From: Dinoroseobacter sp039192165
Lineage (GTDB): Bacteria; Pseudomonadota; Alphaproteobacteria; Rhodobacterales; Rhodobacteraceae
NCBI GenBank assembly: GCA_039192165.1
Contig: JBCCXD010000011.1
Span: 41,893-105,892 of the forward strand
Direction: 5' to 3'
DNA: 64,000 nt
The notes below the pieces were generated by a model. That model did not search any database. It saw only the letters and a program-made list of their open reading frames with translations, and had not been told where the DNA came from. This document shows, one piece after another, positions 42,516-52,142 of this stretch. The translations under genes and the position numbers were made by a program. Each line of letters starts with the position of its first letter. Position 1 is the stretch's first letter.

Positions 42516-43970
42516 TTACCCAAGGCGATAGTTCGGGCTTTCGCGAGTAATCTGCACGTCATGCACGTGGCTTTCCTTAAGCCCTGATCCGGTGATGCGC
42601 ACGAAATTTGCATTGGTCCTCATTGCATCGACTGTCGCCGCACCAGTGTAGCCCATCGCTGCGCGCAAGCCGCCCACAAGCTGGTGAATTACAGTACCGG
42701 CGGACCCTTTATACGGCACCTGCCCTTCGATCCCCTCAGGTACGAGCTTGTCGGAGGCCGCGTCCTTCTGAAAGTACCTGTCGGCAGAGCCCCGCGCCAT
42801 AGCCCCTAAGGAGCCCATACCGCGATAGGATTTGAACGATCTGCCTTGATAGAGGATCACCTCGCCCGGGCTCTCGTCCGTGCCTGCAATCATAGAGCCG
42901 ACCATCGCGCAATGCGCACCGGCCGCAATGGCTTTGGCGAAGTCGCCTGAGTATTTGATGCCGCCATCGGCAATCACCGGCGTGTCTGTGGGTGCAGCCG
43001 CCTCGGCACAATCCATGATTGCCGTCAGCTGAGGCACACCAACACCCGCGACAATCCGTGTGGTGCAAATAGAGCCAGGCCCGATCCCGACTTTGACGGC
43101 ATCAGCTCCGGCACCGATTAGTGCCCGCGTCGCCTCTCCCGTTGCGACGTTGCCCGCCACAACCTGTACAGTGTTGGAGAGTTTCTTGACGCGCTCCACG
43201 GCGTGCGCAACGCCCTCGGAATGGCCATGGGCGGTATCTATGACAACCAGGTCGACACCTGCATCCACCAATGCCTCTGTCCGTTCGAACCCGGCATCGC
43301 CAACCGTCGTCGCCGCTGCAACGCGCAGTCGTCCAAGCTCATCCTTGCAGGCTTGCGGATTCAACACGGCCTGTTCGATATCCTTGATGGTCAGAAGCCC
43401 GGTCAGCTTGCCCGCCTTGTCAACGATCAGCAGTTTTTCGATCCGGCGCGCACTCATCAGCGACCGCGCCTGGTCCAGATCGGCCGGTTCCTGGAGAACC
43501 GCAAGATCCTCTGAGGTCATCATTACAGATACCGGCGTGCTGTCATCGGTGGCAAAGCGCAGGTCTCGGTTGGTGACAATGCCGACAATATGCCGGTTGT
43601 CGTCGATGACCGGAAACCCAGTGATTTTATAACGATCCATCAGCAGCTTGGCATCCGCCAGTGTTTGGTCGGCCCGCAGTGTGACCGGGTTATAGACCAC
43701 ACCGGATTCGAAGCGTTTAACCTGACGCACCTGCTTTTGCTGTTCGTCCACGCTGAGGTTCCGGTGCAGCACACCCATCCCACCCGCCTGCGCCATGGCG
43801 ATCGCCATGCGGGCCTCGGTCACGGTGTCCATGGCCGAGCTGAGCAGCGGGATATTCAGGTTGATCGACTTGGTGACCTTGGTGCGCGTATCCGCGTTAG
43901 AAGGCAGAACAGTGCTCTCTGCCGGCACAAGTAAAACGTCATCGAATGTGAGCGCCTCGCGAATCTGCAT
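42516..43970 (-). CDS. guaB: Inosine-5'-monophosphate dehydrogenase
   Basis: Oxidises IMP to XMP, the committed step to GMP. The 484 residues include the TIM barrel, two CBS domains inserted at about residues 95-205 (ITGFPVIDDNRHIVGIVTNRDL and KLLIVDKAGKLTGLLTIKDIE), and the catalytic cysteine in GPGSICTTRIVAGVGVP. The ATG at 43970 is preceded by GGAGG; an upstream in-frame ATG at 44039 adds non-homologous sequence. Confidence 0.96.
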   Translation of the reverse strand: MQIREALTFDDVLLVPAESTVLPSNADTRTKVTKSINLNIPLLSSAMDTVTEARMAIAMAQAGGMGVLHRNLSVDEQQKQVRQVKRFESGVVYNPVTLRADQTLADAKLLMDRYKITGFPVIDDNRHIVGIVTNRDLRFATDDSTPVSVMMTSEDLAVLQEPADLDQARSLMSARRIEKLLIVDKAGKLTGLLTIKDIEQAVLNPQACKDELGRLRVAAATTVGDAGFERTEALVDAGVDLVVIDTAHGHSEGVAHAVERVKKLSNTVQVVAGNVATGEATRALIGAGADAVKVGIGPGSICTTRIVAGVGVPQLTAIMDCAEAAAPTDTPVIADGGIKYSGDFAKAIAAGAHCAMVGSMIAGTDESPGEVILYQGRSFKSYRGMGSLGAMARGSADRYFQKDAASDKLVPEGIEGQVPYKGSAGTVIHQLVGGLRAAMGYTGAATVDAMRTNANFVRITGSGLKESHVHDVQITRESPNYRLG

Positions 43971-44045
43971 GCGGTCCTCCGGCAGGGGCTTCGTTTGGCG
44001 CTTCCCTGTCGCATGGAAGCGCGGCGGCGGCAACCCCATGCGGCC

Positions 44046-44825
44046 TCAAGACCCCGCAATCATTGCGTGCGCTTTCGTCGAAAGATCCAAAAGCGCATCG
44101 CGCAGGCTGGTTACATCCGCCCCAACCCCGAGAAACCGGGCGCCGTAGGACAAATACCGGGCGGAAGCAGCAGCGTCGAAAGCGAGAATACCGGGCGCAG
44201 CGCCCGCTTGCGAAATTGCCGAAATAGCTTCGGCAATGGCCGCCTCAACCTCGGGATGGTCCGCCTGCCCGGGATATCCCATATCCGCCGACAGGTCCGC
44301 CGGTCCGATAAAGACGCAATCCACACCTTCCACAGACGCTATGTCCGGTGCAGCGGCCAGGGCCGCCGCCGACTCGATCTGAAGAATGCAACAGATCTGA
44401 TCGTTCGCTGTCTGCACATACTCCGCCACAGTGCCATACCGCGTGGCACGCGCCAGAGATGGCCCCATGCCGCGCACGCCCTGCGGCGCGTAGCGCATGG
44501 CGCGCACCGCCGCCTCTGCCTGCGCGGCGGTTTCAACCATCGGCACCATGAGTGACTGAACGCCGAGATCGAGCGCGCGTTTGATTACCCAGTCCTGTCC
44601 AATTGGCACGCGCATCACTGCATTGGTCCGCTCCCCGAGCGCGCGCAATTGCCCAATCGCCTGCGCCGGATCGTTCGGGCTGTGCTCACCGTCGACCAGA
44701 CACCAATCAAACCCGCAGGCGCTGGCCTGTTCAGCCACGGCCTCCGAGCCGAAACCCAGCCAGATTCCGATCTGCACCTCACCGCGCGCGAGCGCCTCTT
44801 TGAGCTTGTTTTGTGGTGCCGGCAC
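44046..44825 (-). CDS. HpcH/HpaI-family aldolase, GTG start
   Basis: A 259-residue metal-dependent class II aldolase that splits 4-hydroxy-2-oxo acids into pyruvate and an aldehyde. Features are VDGEHSPND (catalytic His), QIESAAALA (metal Glu), and GPADLSADMG (metal Asp). The GTG at 44825 was chosen because a very strong GAGGAGGGGGAA sits directly before it and VPAPQNKLKEALARGEVQIGIW is the normal start; ATG at 44864 would add 13 charged residues. Divergent from a TRAP transporter, suggesting a shared substrate pathway. Confidence 0.87.
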   Translation of the reverse strand: MPAPQNKLKEALARGEVQIGIWLGFGSEAVAEQASACGFDWCLVDGEHSPNDPAQAIGQLRALGERTNAVMRVPIGQDWVIKRALDLGVQSLMVPMVETAAQAEAAVRAMRYAPQGVRGMGPSLARATRYGTVAEYVQTANDQICCILQIESAAALAAAPDIASVEGVDCVFIGPADLSADMGYPGQADHPEVEAAIAEAISAISQAGAAPGILAFDAAASARYLSYGARFLGVGADVTSLRDALLDLSTKAHAMIAGS

Positions 44826-44923
44826 TTCCCCCTCCTCTGTTTTTGCTCTGGACCTCGCCGCCATTCCGGCTAGGCTCGCCTGCAGCAGATCACAGAATTT
44901 GCATGTCTGGGAGGACTTAAACC

Positions 44924-45937
44924 ATGAAAACCCTGCTGAAAGGCACCGTTGCTTCGGTGCTGTCACTGACTTTTGTGGGCGAAGCGCTCGCAACCGAATG
45001 GAACGTCTCTGTCTGGGGCGTACGTCGCGCATTTACAGAGCATATCCACCAGCTGGCCGACCTCGTTGCCGAGAAGTCCGGCGGTGAGTTCACGATGAAT
45101 ATCTCTTACGGCGGCCTCTCTAAGAATCGCGAGAACCTCGATGGCATTTCCATCGGCGCGTTCGAAATGGCCCAGTTCTGCGCGGGCTATCACCGCGATA
45201 AGAACCGCGCGATCACCGTGCTGGAATTGCCATTTCTCGGGGTCGCAAACCTCGATGAAGAAGTTGCGGTATCCCACGCTGTCTATGACCACCCCGCAGT
45301 GGCCGAAGAAATGGCGCAGTGGAATGCCAAACTGGTAATGACGTCGCCCATGCCCCAATACAATCTTGTCGGCACCGGCGACCCACGCACGACACTTGCC
45401 GATTTCGACGGAATGCGTGTGCGTGCGACCGGTGGTCTTGGTCAGGCCTTTGAAAAGGTGGGCGGCGTGCCGACTTCGGTGACCTCGTCTGAAGCCTATA
45501 ACGCGATGGAATCCGGCGTGGTCGACACGGTTGCCTTTGCGCAGCACGCACATCTCGCGTTCCGCACCATCGATATCGCCGACTGGTGGACCGAGAACCT
45601 GAACCCCGGAACGGTGAATTGCCCGGTAGTTGTGAACATTGATGCCTACAACAATCTGAGTGATGAACACCGCGCCGTCTTTGACGCCAGCGTGCCGGAA
45701 GCGGTCGACTACTACCTGGCGAACTACGGCGAACTTCTCGACAAGTGGGAAACCACGCTGGCCGAGAAAGAAGTCGCGAAAGTGAGCGTTCCGGAAGAGG
45801 AAATCGCGAAGTTTCGTGAAGTAGCTCTGCCTTTGCATGAGGAGTGGATCAAGACCATGACTGACCAGGGCCTGCCGGGTCAGGAGCTCTATGATCTTGT
45901 TCAGTCGACGCTCGAAGAAAAGCGGGCAACCAACTGA
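44924..45937 (+). CDS. dctP: TRAP transporter substrate-binding protein (DctP family)
   Basis: A 337-residue periplasmic binding protein with signal peptide ending EALA. The family's carboxylate-binding arginine is likely in FDGMRVRATGG, and ITVLELPFLG and NAMESGVVDTVAF are family features. The ligand is probably an organic acid, which cannot be specified. First of dctPQM, separated from dctQ by a strong hairpin. Confidence 0.9.
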   Translation: MKTLLKGTVASVLSLTFVGEALATEWNVSVWGVRRAFTEHIHQLADLVAEKSGGEFTMNISYGGLSKNRENLDGISIGAFEMAQFCAGYHRDKNRAITVLELPFLGVANLDEEVAVSHAVYDHPAVAEEMAQWNAKLVMTSPMPQYNLVGTGDPRTTLADFDGMRVRATGGLGQAFEKVGGVPTSVTSSEAYNAMESGVVDTVAFAQHAHLAFRTIDIADWWTENLNPGTVNCPVVVNIDAYNNLSDEHRAVFDASVPEAVDYYLANYGELLDKWETTLAEKEVAKVSVPEEEIAKFREVALPLHEEWIKTMTDQGLPGQELYDLVQSTLEEKRATN

Positions 45938-45947
45938 TCTAAAAAGC

Positions 45948-45973
45948 CACCGGGCCTTTCCGAAGGCCCGGTG
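45948..45973 (+). other. Intercistronic hairpin dctP-dctQ
   Basis: An 11-bp perfect stem CACCGGGCCTT (45948-45958) with AAGGCCCGGTG (45963-45973), loop TCCG, no T-run. Such hairpins after binding-protein genes stabilise the upstream mRNA and reduce expression of the membrane genes. Confidence 0.65.
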
Positions 45974-45989
45974 ATGCGCGAGGGATCCC

Positions 45990-46610
45990 ATGTCGTCATC
46001 TTCAGTGCTGGCCGATGACAGTTCGCTGTCACGGGCAGACAGGACATTCCTGAAGCTTGAAGCTGCGATGAACCTCGTCGCAGGTACGGTCATCTTCGCG
46101 CTTGTATTGCTTGCGGTCTACAATGTGTTGGGACGAAAACTCTTCAATGCGCCGGTACCCGGATATGTTGACTGGACCGAGCAGTTCATGGCGACCTTCG
46201 CGTTTCTCGGCCTGGCCTATTGCCAGCGCGAAGGCGGTCACATCCGCATGGACATTCTTGTGGGACAGTTCCGCGGTCGCATGCTCTGGGCCGCTGAGTG
46301 GCTGTCCTGCGTGTTTATGCTTCTTCTGACAACCGCGCTGATCTATGGCACATGGTTCCATTTTGAGCGCAGCTTCGACTGGGCTGCCCCTCTGTGGTCC
46401 ACTGACAGTTCCATCGACATCGCACTGCCGCTCTGGCCTGCAAAACTGATTGTACCCGTGTCATTGGCGGTTCTTTGGGTGCGCCTGGCCCTTCAAATCT
46501 GGGGCTACGGGCGTGCGTTTCGGCGCAATGAGACTGCGCCTGTTGCCGTGCCACTGATCGAGGACGCCGCAACGCAAGCCAATAAAGAGGCAAAGACCGT
46601 CGATGGATGA
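45990..46610 (+). CDS. dctQ: TRAP transporter small permease (DctQ family)
   Basis: A 206-residue membrane protein with four helices and the DctQ pattern (MNLVAGTVIFALVLLAVYNVLGRK, PGYVDWTEQFMATFAFLGLAYCQREGGHIRMDILV). Partner of DctP and DctM. Overlaps dctM by eight bases. Confidence 0.9.
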   Translation: MSSSSVLADDSSLSRADRTFLKLEAAMNLVAGTVIFALVLLAVYNVLGRKLFNAPVPGYVDWTEQFMATFAFLGLAYCQREGGHIRMDILVGQFRGRMLWAAEWLSCVFMLLLTTALIYGTWFHFERSFDWAAPLWSTDSSIDIALPLWPAKLIVPVSLAVLWVRLALQIWGYGRAFRRNETAPVAVPLIEDAATQANKEAKTVDG

Positions 46611-48027
46611 CCTGATCGACATGAAGGTGCTGCTCGACGGCATCGATATCTTCAACGTGTCGCTCTGGCTCTCTGGCCTGCTGGTGATCCTTGTGCTGAT
46701 CGGGGTGCGCGTTGCATTTGCCACGGCGTTTATCGGGTTTTTGGGTCTTTGCATCTTCTTCATGGAGAAGCAGGGCTTCGACCGTGGGCTGGTCACGGCC
46801 ATGAAGCTCGCGGGGCAAGTTCCGCACTCAAAATCAACAACCTACAGCCTATCGCTCATCCCAACGTTCATTTTGATCGGCTATCTGGCCTATTACGCCG
46901 GGCTGACGCGATATCTGTTTGAGGCTGCCAAACGCTGGGTTGGCTGGCTGCCCGGAGGCCTTGGTGTTGCAACCGTATTCGCCACCGCAGGGTTTGCCGC
47001 CGTGTCCGGAGCATCTGTCGCCACGTCCGCTGTCTTTGCCCGTATTGCGATCCCGGAGATGCTGAAAGTCGGCTATGATAAACGTTTCGCTGCGGGCGTG
47101 GTGGCTGCAGGCGGCACGCTGGCTTCGCTTATCCCGCCTTCTGCGATCCTGGTTATCTACGCCATCATTGTCGAACAATCTGTCGGAAAGCTGCTACTTG
47201 CTGGCTTTCTTCCAGGCCTTGTTTCAGCGCTGATCTACGCAGGCCTCGTCATCGGGCTTGCCAAATACCGCAAAACGCTGGGTCCACCGGTCTCCGGATA
47301 CAGCTGGAGAGAGCGGTTCCAGTCGTTGCCGGGCGCGCTTCCAATTCTGTTCGTGGTCTTCATCATCGTCTATTCGATCTATTTCGGCTGGGCCACGCCA
47401 ACAGAAGCCGGCGCGCTTGGGGCTTTCGTGGTGCTGATCATGGCGCTCTGGCAGGGCATGCGTTGGGGCCAGCTCAAGGGCGCGCTGATGGAAGCGGCCA
47501 AACTCTCAGTCATGATCTTCACGATGATCTGGGGCGTGTTGATCTATGTGCGCTTTCTGGGGTTCGCAAAGCTGCCTGAGACCTTCGCCGGCTGGATCGG
47601 TGGCCTCGAATACTCGCCCTACCTGATTTTGCTGATGATCCTTGGCGTCTATGTGATCCTCGGCATGTTCATGGACGCAATCGGGATGCTGATCCTCACT
47701 CTGCCTGTAGCTTTCCCGGCTGTCTTAGCGTTGAACGGAGGGCCGGATGTAACACGCGAGGCCGCAGCCTTCGGCATGACGTCCGAAGAAGTGGCAATCT
47801 GGTTCGGGATCATTGTGGTCAAAATGGCGGAACTTTGCCTGATCACGCCTCCCATCGGCCTGAACTGCTTTGTTGTCGCCGGCGTAGCGCAGGACAGCAA
47901 ATTGCCCATCAATGTGCAGGATGTCTTCCGCGGCGCATCGCCCTTTTTTGTCGCCGATGTGGCCACAGTCGCAGTCCTGATCGCTTTCCCCGGCATTGTT
48001 CTGTTTCTACCGGGCCTGATCGGCTGA
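46603..48027 (+). CDS. dctM: TRAP transporter large permease (DctM family)
   Basis: A 474-residue membrane protein with about 12 helices, the Na+-coupled carrier of the TRAP system. Family motifs include the SLSLIPTFILIGYLAYYAGL, ATAGFAAVSGASVATSAVFARIAIPEM and AAGGTLASLIPPSAILVIYAIIVEQSVGKLL segments, and the C-terminal MFMDAIGMLILTLPV. A bidirectional terminator follows. Confidence 0.92.
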   Translation: MDDLIDMKVLLDGIDIFNVSLWLSGLLVILVLIGVRVAFATAFIGFLGLCIFFMEKQGFDRGLVTAMKLAGQVPHSKSTTYSLSLIPTFILIGYLAYYAGLTRYLFEAAKRWVGWLPGGLGVATVFATAGFAAVSGASVATSAVFARIAIPEMLKVGYDKRFAAGVVAAGGTLASLIPPSAILVIYAIIVEQSVGKLLLAGFLPGLVSALIYAGLVIGLAKYRKTLGPPVSGYSWRERFQSLPGALPILFVVFIIVYSIYFGWATPTEAGALGAFVVLIMALWQGMRWGQLKGALMEAAKLSVMIFTMIWGVLIYVRFLGFAKLPETFAGWIGGLEYSPYLILLMILGVYVILGMFMDAIGMLILTLPVAFPAVLALNGGPDVTREAAAFGMTSEEVAIWFGIIVVKMAELCLITPPIGLNCFVVAGVAQDSKLPINVQDVFRGASPFFVADVATVAVLIAFPGIVLFLPGLIG

Positions 48028-48092
48028 ACCGTCTTCTTTCTCGAAATACTCCCTGCGCGGAGCGCAAAACCGCAAGACGTTCAAAACACTAA

Positions 48093-48118
48093 AAAAGCCC
48101 CGCAAGAGCGGGGCTTTT
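48093..48118. terminator. Bidirectional terminator between dctM and aglK
   Basis: Perfect stem AAAAGCCCCGC (48093-48103) with GCGGGGCTTTT (48108-48118), loop AAGA. A and T tails on either side serve both converging operons. Confidence 0.9.
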
Positions 48119-48137
48119 CCTTCATAAAACCCAGCGT

Positions 48138-49259
48138 TTAATGCGGCGCGAAGGTGACGTGCTTGCCTTTCGGATAAAGCAGAGACACGCCATCTTTAAA
48201 CACATGAACTTTCTGGGAGTCTGCCGTCAGGCGCGTAACCTGCCCCTTCAGATCCTTGTGGATACCGGGCAGCTTGGCGATGACAGGCTCAACACCCGCG
48301 GGCGCGTCAAAGTAAAGTAAGGTCACTTCCCCGAGGGCCTCGGTGATGCCGACTTTGCCTTCGTACAGATAGGCCCCACCATCCGTGACCTCAACCATGT
48401 CCTCAGGCCGGACACCGACACTGACCTCTGCCCCCATCAAAGCCGCGTCGGATGGATAATGCGATATCGCCCGGGCGCCGCCGTCCATCTCAAGGGTCGT
48501 GGTCTCTCCGGTTCCGACTATTCTGGCTGGCAGAAGGTTCATTTTGGGCGAGCCAATAAACTGTGCCACGAACTCGTTTTCCGGCTTTTCGTACAGCTCC
48601 AAAGGGCTGCCAACCTGTGCAATCCCGCCTCCCGCCAAGACCACGATCCGACTTGCAAGGGTCATCGCCTCGACCTGATCATGGGTCACATAAATCATTG
48701 TAGACTCGGGCATTGCCTCTTTCAGCTGCGCAATCTCAAGTCTTGTCGCCACCCGCAATGCGGCATCGAGGTTGGACAGCGGCTCATCAAAAAGATAGAC
48801 CTTCGGGTCGCGCACAATCGAGCGTCCGATGGCCACGCGCTGGCGTTGCCCGCCGGACAGCGCCTTGGGCAAGCGGTCAAGATACTGTCCGAGCTGCAGC
48901 TTCTCGGCGGCTGAGGCCACTGCCTTATCGATCTCGTCCTGTGGCATTTTCGCGATCTTCAGCGCGAAAGACATGTTTTCGCGCACGGTCATATGCGGGT
49001 AAAGTGCATAGGACTGAAACACCATGGCTATACCGCGCTGCGCAGGCGGCACGTCATTGACAACGACATCGTCGATTTCCAGCGTTCCGCCAGTGATCCG
49101 TTCCAGCCCTGCAATCATTCTCAACAGAGTCGATTTCCCACAGCCCGACGGACCGACAAAGACTATCAGCTCCCCCTGGTCGATATCGAGATCAATGTTC
49201 GACAGAACTCTGACTTCGCCATAGGCCTTTTCCACATCCCTCAACTTCAGATTTGCCAT
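48138..49259 (-). CDS. aglK: Alpha-glucoside ABC transporter ATP-binding protein
   Basis: A 373-residue MalK/UgpC-type ATPase. Walker A is GPSGCGKST, the signature ALSGGQRQRVAIGRSIV, Walker B VYLFDEPLSNLDAALR, and H-loop YVTHDQVEAM; the C-terminal TOBE/OB domain contains VSVGVRPEDM. The ATG at 49259 starts the family-typical MANLKLRDVEKAYG. Last gene of aglEFGAK. Confidence 0.93.
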   Translation of the reverse strand: MANLKLRDVEKAYGEVRVLSNIDLDIDQGELIVFVGPSGCGKSTLLRMIAGLERITGGTLEIDDVVVNDVPPAQRGIAMVFQSYALYPHMTVRENMSFALKIAKMPQDEIDKAVASAAEKLQLGQYLDRLPKALSGGQRQRVAIGRSIVRDPKVYLFDEPLSNLDAALRVATRLEIAQLKEAMPESTMIYVTHDQVEAMTLASRIVVLAGGGIAQVGSPLELYEKPENEFVAQFIGSPKMNLLPARIVGTGETTTLEMDGGARAISHYPSDAALMGAEVSVGVRPEDMVEVTDGGAYLYEGKVGITEALGEVTLLYFDAPAGVEPVIAKLPGIHKDLKGQVTRLTADSQKVHVFKDGVSLLYPKGKHVTFAPH

Positions 49260-49303
49260 ATGGCCCTTTCCTCCCTCGGCCGTCCCGGTGTCCCGGTCTT
49301 TTT

Positions 49304-50968
49304 TTATGCCTTTAGCGCGATAACGGGCTGCCACGGCTTAAGGTGCACACGCCCATCTGCATCTGGCACGGCCGCGCCCAGTTCCACACCGATCGGCGTC
49401 CAGCCGCCCTTGGGACGGTCCAGAATCCGCGGAGTCTCCCCCATATTGAGAGCAAACTCTATTTCCTGCGGACCGAGCACGCGCCGAAAGCTCACGACCT
49501 CGCCATCCGCGCGCAAATCCGCAAGGCTGCCCTTCGCGAGCGCCGGATAGGCAGAGCGGAATGCGATTGCGCGCCGGTAGTGGTTGAGCACCGAACCAGG
49601 CGCTACGTCTTGAACGTCTACACTTTGTTGCAAGTGCACATCGGACACTGGAAGCCAGGGCTCGACCGTTGAAAATCCGCCGAAGCCAGACTGGCTCTGC
49701 CACACCATCGGGGTCCTGCAGCCATCCCGCCCCTTAAACTCCGGCCAGAACTCAATGCCATAAGGATCCTGCAAAAACTCGTAGGCGACGTCTGCCTCAG
49801 CAAGTCCAAGTTCTTCGCCCTGGTACAGGCAGACTGATCCCTTCAAGCACATGATCAGCGTGGCAAGCGCGCGCTGTCCCTCCGCGGAAACGCCCCAGCG
49901 GGTAACATGGCGCATCACGTCATGGTTCGAGAAGGCCCAGCACGCCCAGCCTTCGGACGCCACGAGGTCTACCTTGTCTTGCACCTCAACCACACGTTGG
50001 GCGGTCAGCTTGTCTTTAGACAGGAATTCAAAGGCATAGCACATATGAATGCCTTCATCGCCCCGCGTATACTGACCGAGTATTTCGAGCCCCATTTGGG
50101 CGTCCCCGATCTCTCCCACAGCGGCAATACTATCGTATTCGTTCATCACTCCACGAAATTTAGCCAGGAATTCAAGGTTTTCCGGCTGATTTTTCGAGTA
50201 AAGGTGCCGCTGGTGATTGTATGGATTTACCCGTGGCGCAATGCTTTCATTGCGATCTTCGGGCGGCAATGGCGGGTTGTCGCGCAGCAAGGCGTCGTGC
50301 ACGAAGAAATTGACGGTATCGAGACGAAATCCATCAACGCCCCGCTCCAGCCAGAAGCGCGCCACGTCAAGTAGCGCCTCCTGAACATCCACGTTGTGGA
50401 AGTTCAGATCGGGCTGCGAGGCCAGGAAATTATGCAGATAGTATTGCTCACGCCGAGCATCCCATTGCCAGGCTGACCCACCAAAAACCGACAGCCAGTT
50501 GTTGGGCACAGTCCCATCAGGTTTTGGGTCTGCCCAGACATACCAGTCTGATTTTTCTCCATCGCGCTGAGTGCGGCTTTCGGCGAACCAAGGGTGCTGA
50601 TCCGAAGTATGGCTCAGCACCAGGTCGATCATGACACGAAGCCCGTGGGCATGCGCGGCCTCAACCAGAGCATCAAAATCCCGCAGCGTGCCAAACATCG
50701 GATCAACATCGCAATAGTCGCTGACATCGTATCCGAAGTCTTTCATCGGCGAGATGAAGAAGGGGCTGATCCAAATCGCATCCACACCGAGCGATGCGAT
50801 ATAGGGCATCCGCTGCGTGATACCCGGCAAGTCACCGATACCGTCGCCGTTGGAATCCTGAAAACTGCGCGGATAGATCTGGTAGATCACCGCGCCCCTC
50901 CACCAGTCGGGGTCCGAGACAAGGCCCTTGGCCTGCCGCATATCTGTCACTGCATTCACGGCTGTCAT
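49304..50968 (-). CDS. aglA: Alpha-glucosidase (GH13)
   Basis: A 554-residue cytoplasmic oligo-1,6-glucosidase/alpha-glucosidase relative. The GH13 regions are VMIDLVLSHTS, the nucleophile Asp in GVDGFRLDTVNF, acid/base Glu in AAVGEIGDAQ, and the transition-state Asp in FSNHDVMRH. It hydrolyses the imported glucoside (maltose, sucrose or trehalose class) to glucose. The ATG at 50968 starts four bases before the aglG stop region; a longer upstream frame overlaps aglG and is not used. Confidence 0.93.
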   Translation of the reverse strand: MTAVNAVTDMRQAKGLVSDPDWWRGAVIYQIYPRSFQDSNGDGIGDLPGITQRMPYIASLGVDAIWISPFFISPMKDFGYDVSDYCDVDPMFGTLRDFDALVEAAHAHGLRVMIDLVLSHTSDQHPWFAESRTQRDGEKSDWYVWADPKPDGTVPNNWLSVFGGSAWQWDARREQYYLHNFLASQPDLNFHNVDVQEALLDVARFWLERGVDGFRLDTVNFFVHDALLRDNPPLPPEDRNESIAPRVNPYNHQRHLYSKNQPENLEFLAKFRGVMNEYDSIAAVGEIGDAQMGLEILGQYTRGDEGIHMCYAFEFLSKDKLTAQRVVEVQDKVDLVASEGWACWAFSNHDVMRHVTRWGVSAEGQRALATLIMCLKGSVCLYQGEELGLAEADVAYEFLQDPYGIEFWPEFKGRDGCRTPMVWQSQSGFGGFSTVEPWLPVSDVHLQQSVDVQDVAPGSVLNHYRRAIAFRSAYPALAKGSLADLRADGEVVSFRRVLGPQEIEFALNMGETPRILDRPKGGWTPIGVELGAAVPDADGRVHLKPWQPVIALKA

Positions 50969-50972
50969 GTCC

Positions 50973-52130
50973 TTATTTAACGGAGCCGGCCAAAAGACCG
51001 CGCACCAGATAGCGTTGCATTGCAAAGAAAACGAGAAGCGGTACTGCGATCGACACGAACGCCGCAGTTGCCAGAATTTCCCAGTTGCCCCCGCGCGTGC
51101 CCAACAGTTCCACAATGTGGTTGGTCATCACTGTGGTTTGACCGGTCGCGTCAATCAGGAAGACCTTGGCAACCAGCAGATCATTCCATGTCCACAGGAA
51201 CTGGAAGATTGCAAAACTCGCCAGCGCCGGAAAACTGAGCGGCAGGATGATCTTCGTGAAAATCTGGAAGTCAGTGGCACCATCGACTTTGGCGTTCTCG
51301 ATGATGTCTCGCGGAAGCCCCACCATATAGTTCCGCAACAGGTAAATCGCGAGCGGCATCCCGAAACCTGTATGGGCAAGCCAGACGCCAAGATACCCTT
51401 TCCCGATCCCGATATCGTTGTGCAACTTCAGAAGCGGAATCAGCGCGAGCTGCAGTGGCACGACCAGCAGTCCCACGACAGCCGCGATCAACAGCGCGCG
51501 TCCCGGGAATTCCATCCAGGCCAGAGCATAGGCCGCGAATGCCGCCACAAGGATCGGTATGATGGTCGCCGGAATGGTCACCGTCAGCGTGTTGAAGAAG
51601 GCTTTTGCCATACCTTCGGAATTCGCCGGGTCGAAGAGCATGTTGCGATAGTTGTCGAGGGTGAACTCCGGCGGGGTCGTGGCGGTCACAAACACACGTT
51701 GCCCACGTCCGCCTATCTGGTCGTCATTCCCCGACCAGACATAAGACCCGTCCGACTGCACGGAGATGGTCTCCCCCTCGCCCAGATCGGCGGTCTCGCC
51801 CGCGGCATAGGCCGAGATGTTCCGGCTCGATGTCCCCCAGACAGAGATATCAGCACCGCTGATGCCCGCCTCCTCAAAAAGGTTGCCTTCCACGACAAAC
51901 AGATCGCCCTGCTGTACGCGGAAATCGTCAGGGTCCGCGGCTCGCAGGGTGATATTCTGCTCAGAGGCAACCATTGCCTTCCACCACCCCGACGCAGAGA
52001 TTTGCTCGACTGTGCGGAACGACGAGACGAAAAGCCCAAGCGTCGGCAGAAGCCAGAGCACAACAAGTGCCACAACCGAGATATGCACCGCCCAGGTCAG
52101 CGACGATTTGGAACCTGCGATATTGTCCAT
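50973..52130 (-). CDS. aglG: Alpha-glucoside ABC transporter permease AglG
   Basis: A 385-residue MalG-type permease. The EAA loop ENAKVDGATDFQIFTKIILPLSFP precedes the last helices. Compared with usual MalG proteins (about 280-300 residues) there is a large hydrophilic insertion between the first and second helices (about residues 45-150) with beta-like, Gly/Ser/Asp-rich sequence. Known AglG proteins are also long. Starts 12 bp after aglF. Confidence 0.92.
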   Translation of the reverse strand: MDNIAGSKSSLTWAVHISVVALVVLWLLPTLGLFVSSFRTVEQISASGWWKAMVASEQNITLRAADPDDFRVQQGDLFVVEGNLFEEAGISGADISVWGTSSRNISAYAAGETADLGEGETISVQSDGSYVWSGNDDQIGGRGQRVFVTATTPPEFTLDNYRNMLFDPANSEGMAKAFFNTLTVTIPATIIPILVAAFAAYALAWMEFPGRALLIAAVVGLLVVPLQLALIPLLKLHNDIGIGKGYLGVWLAHTGFGMPLAIYLLRNYMVGLPRDIIENAKVDGATDFQIFTKIILPLSFPALASFAIFQFLWTWNDLLVAKVFLIDATGQTTVMTNHIVELLGTRGGNWEILATAAFVSIAVPLLVFFAMQRYLVRGLLAGSVK

Positions 52131-52142
52131 CTCAGCCCCTCC

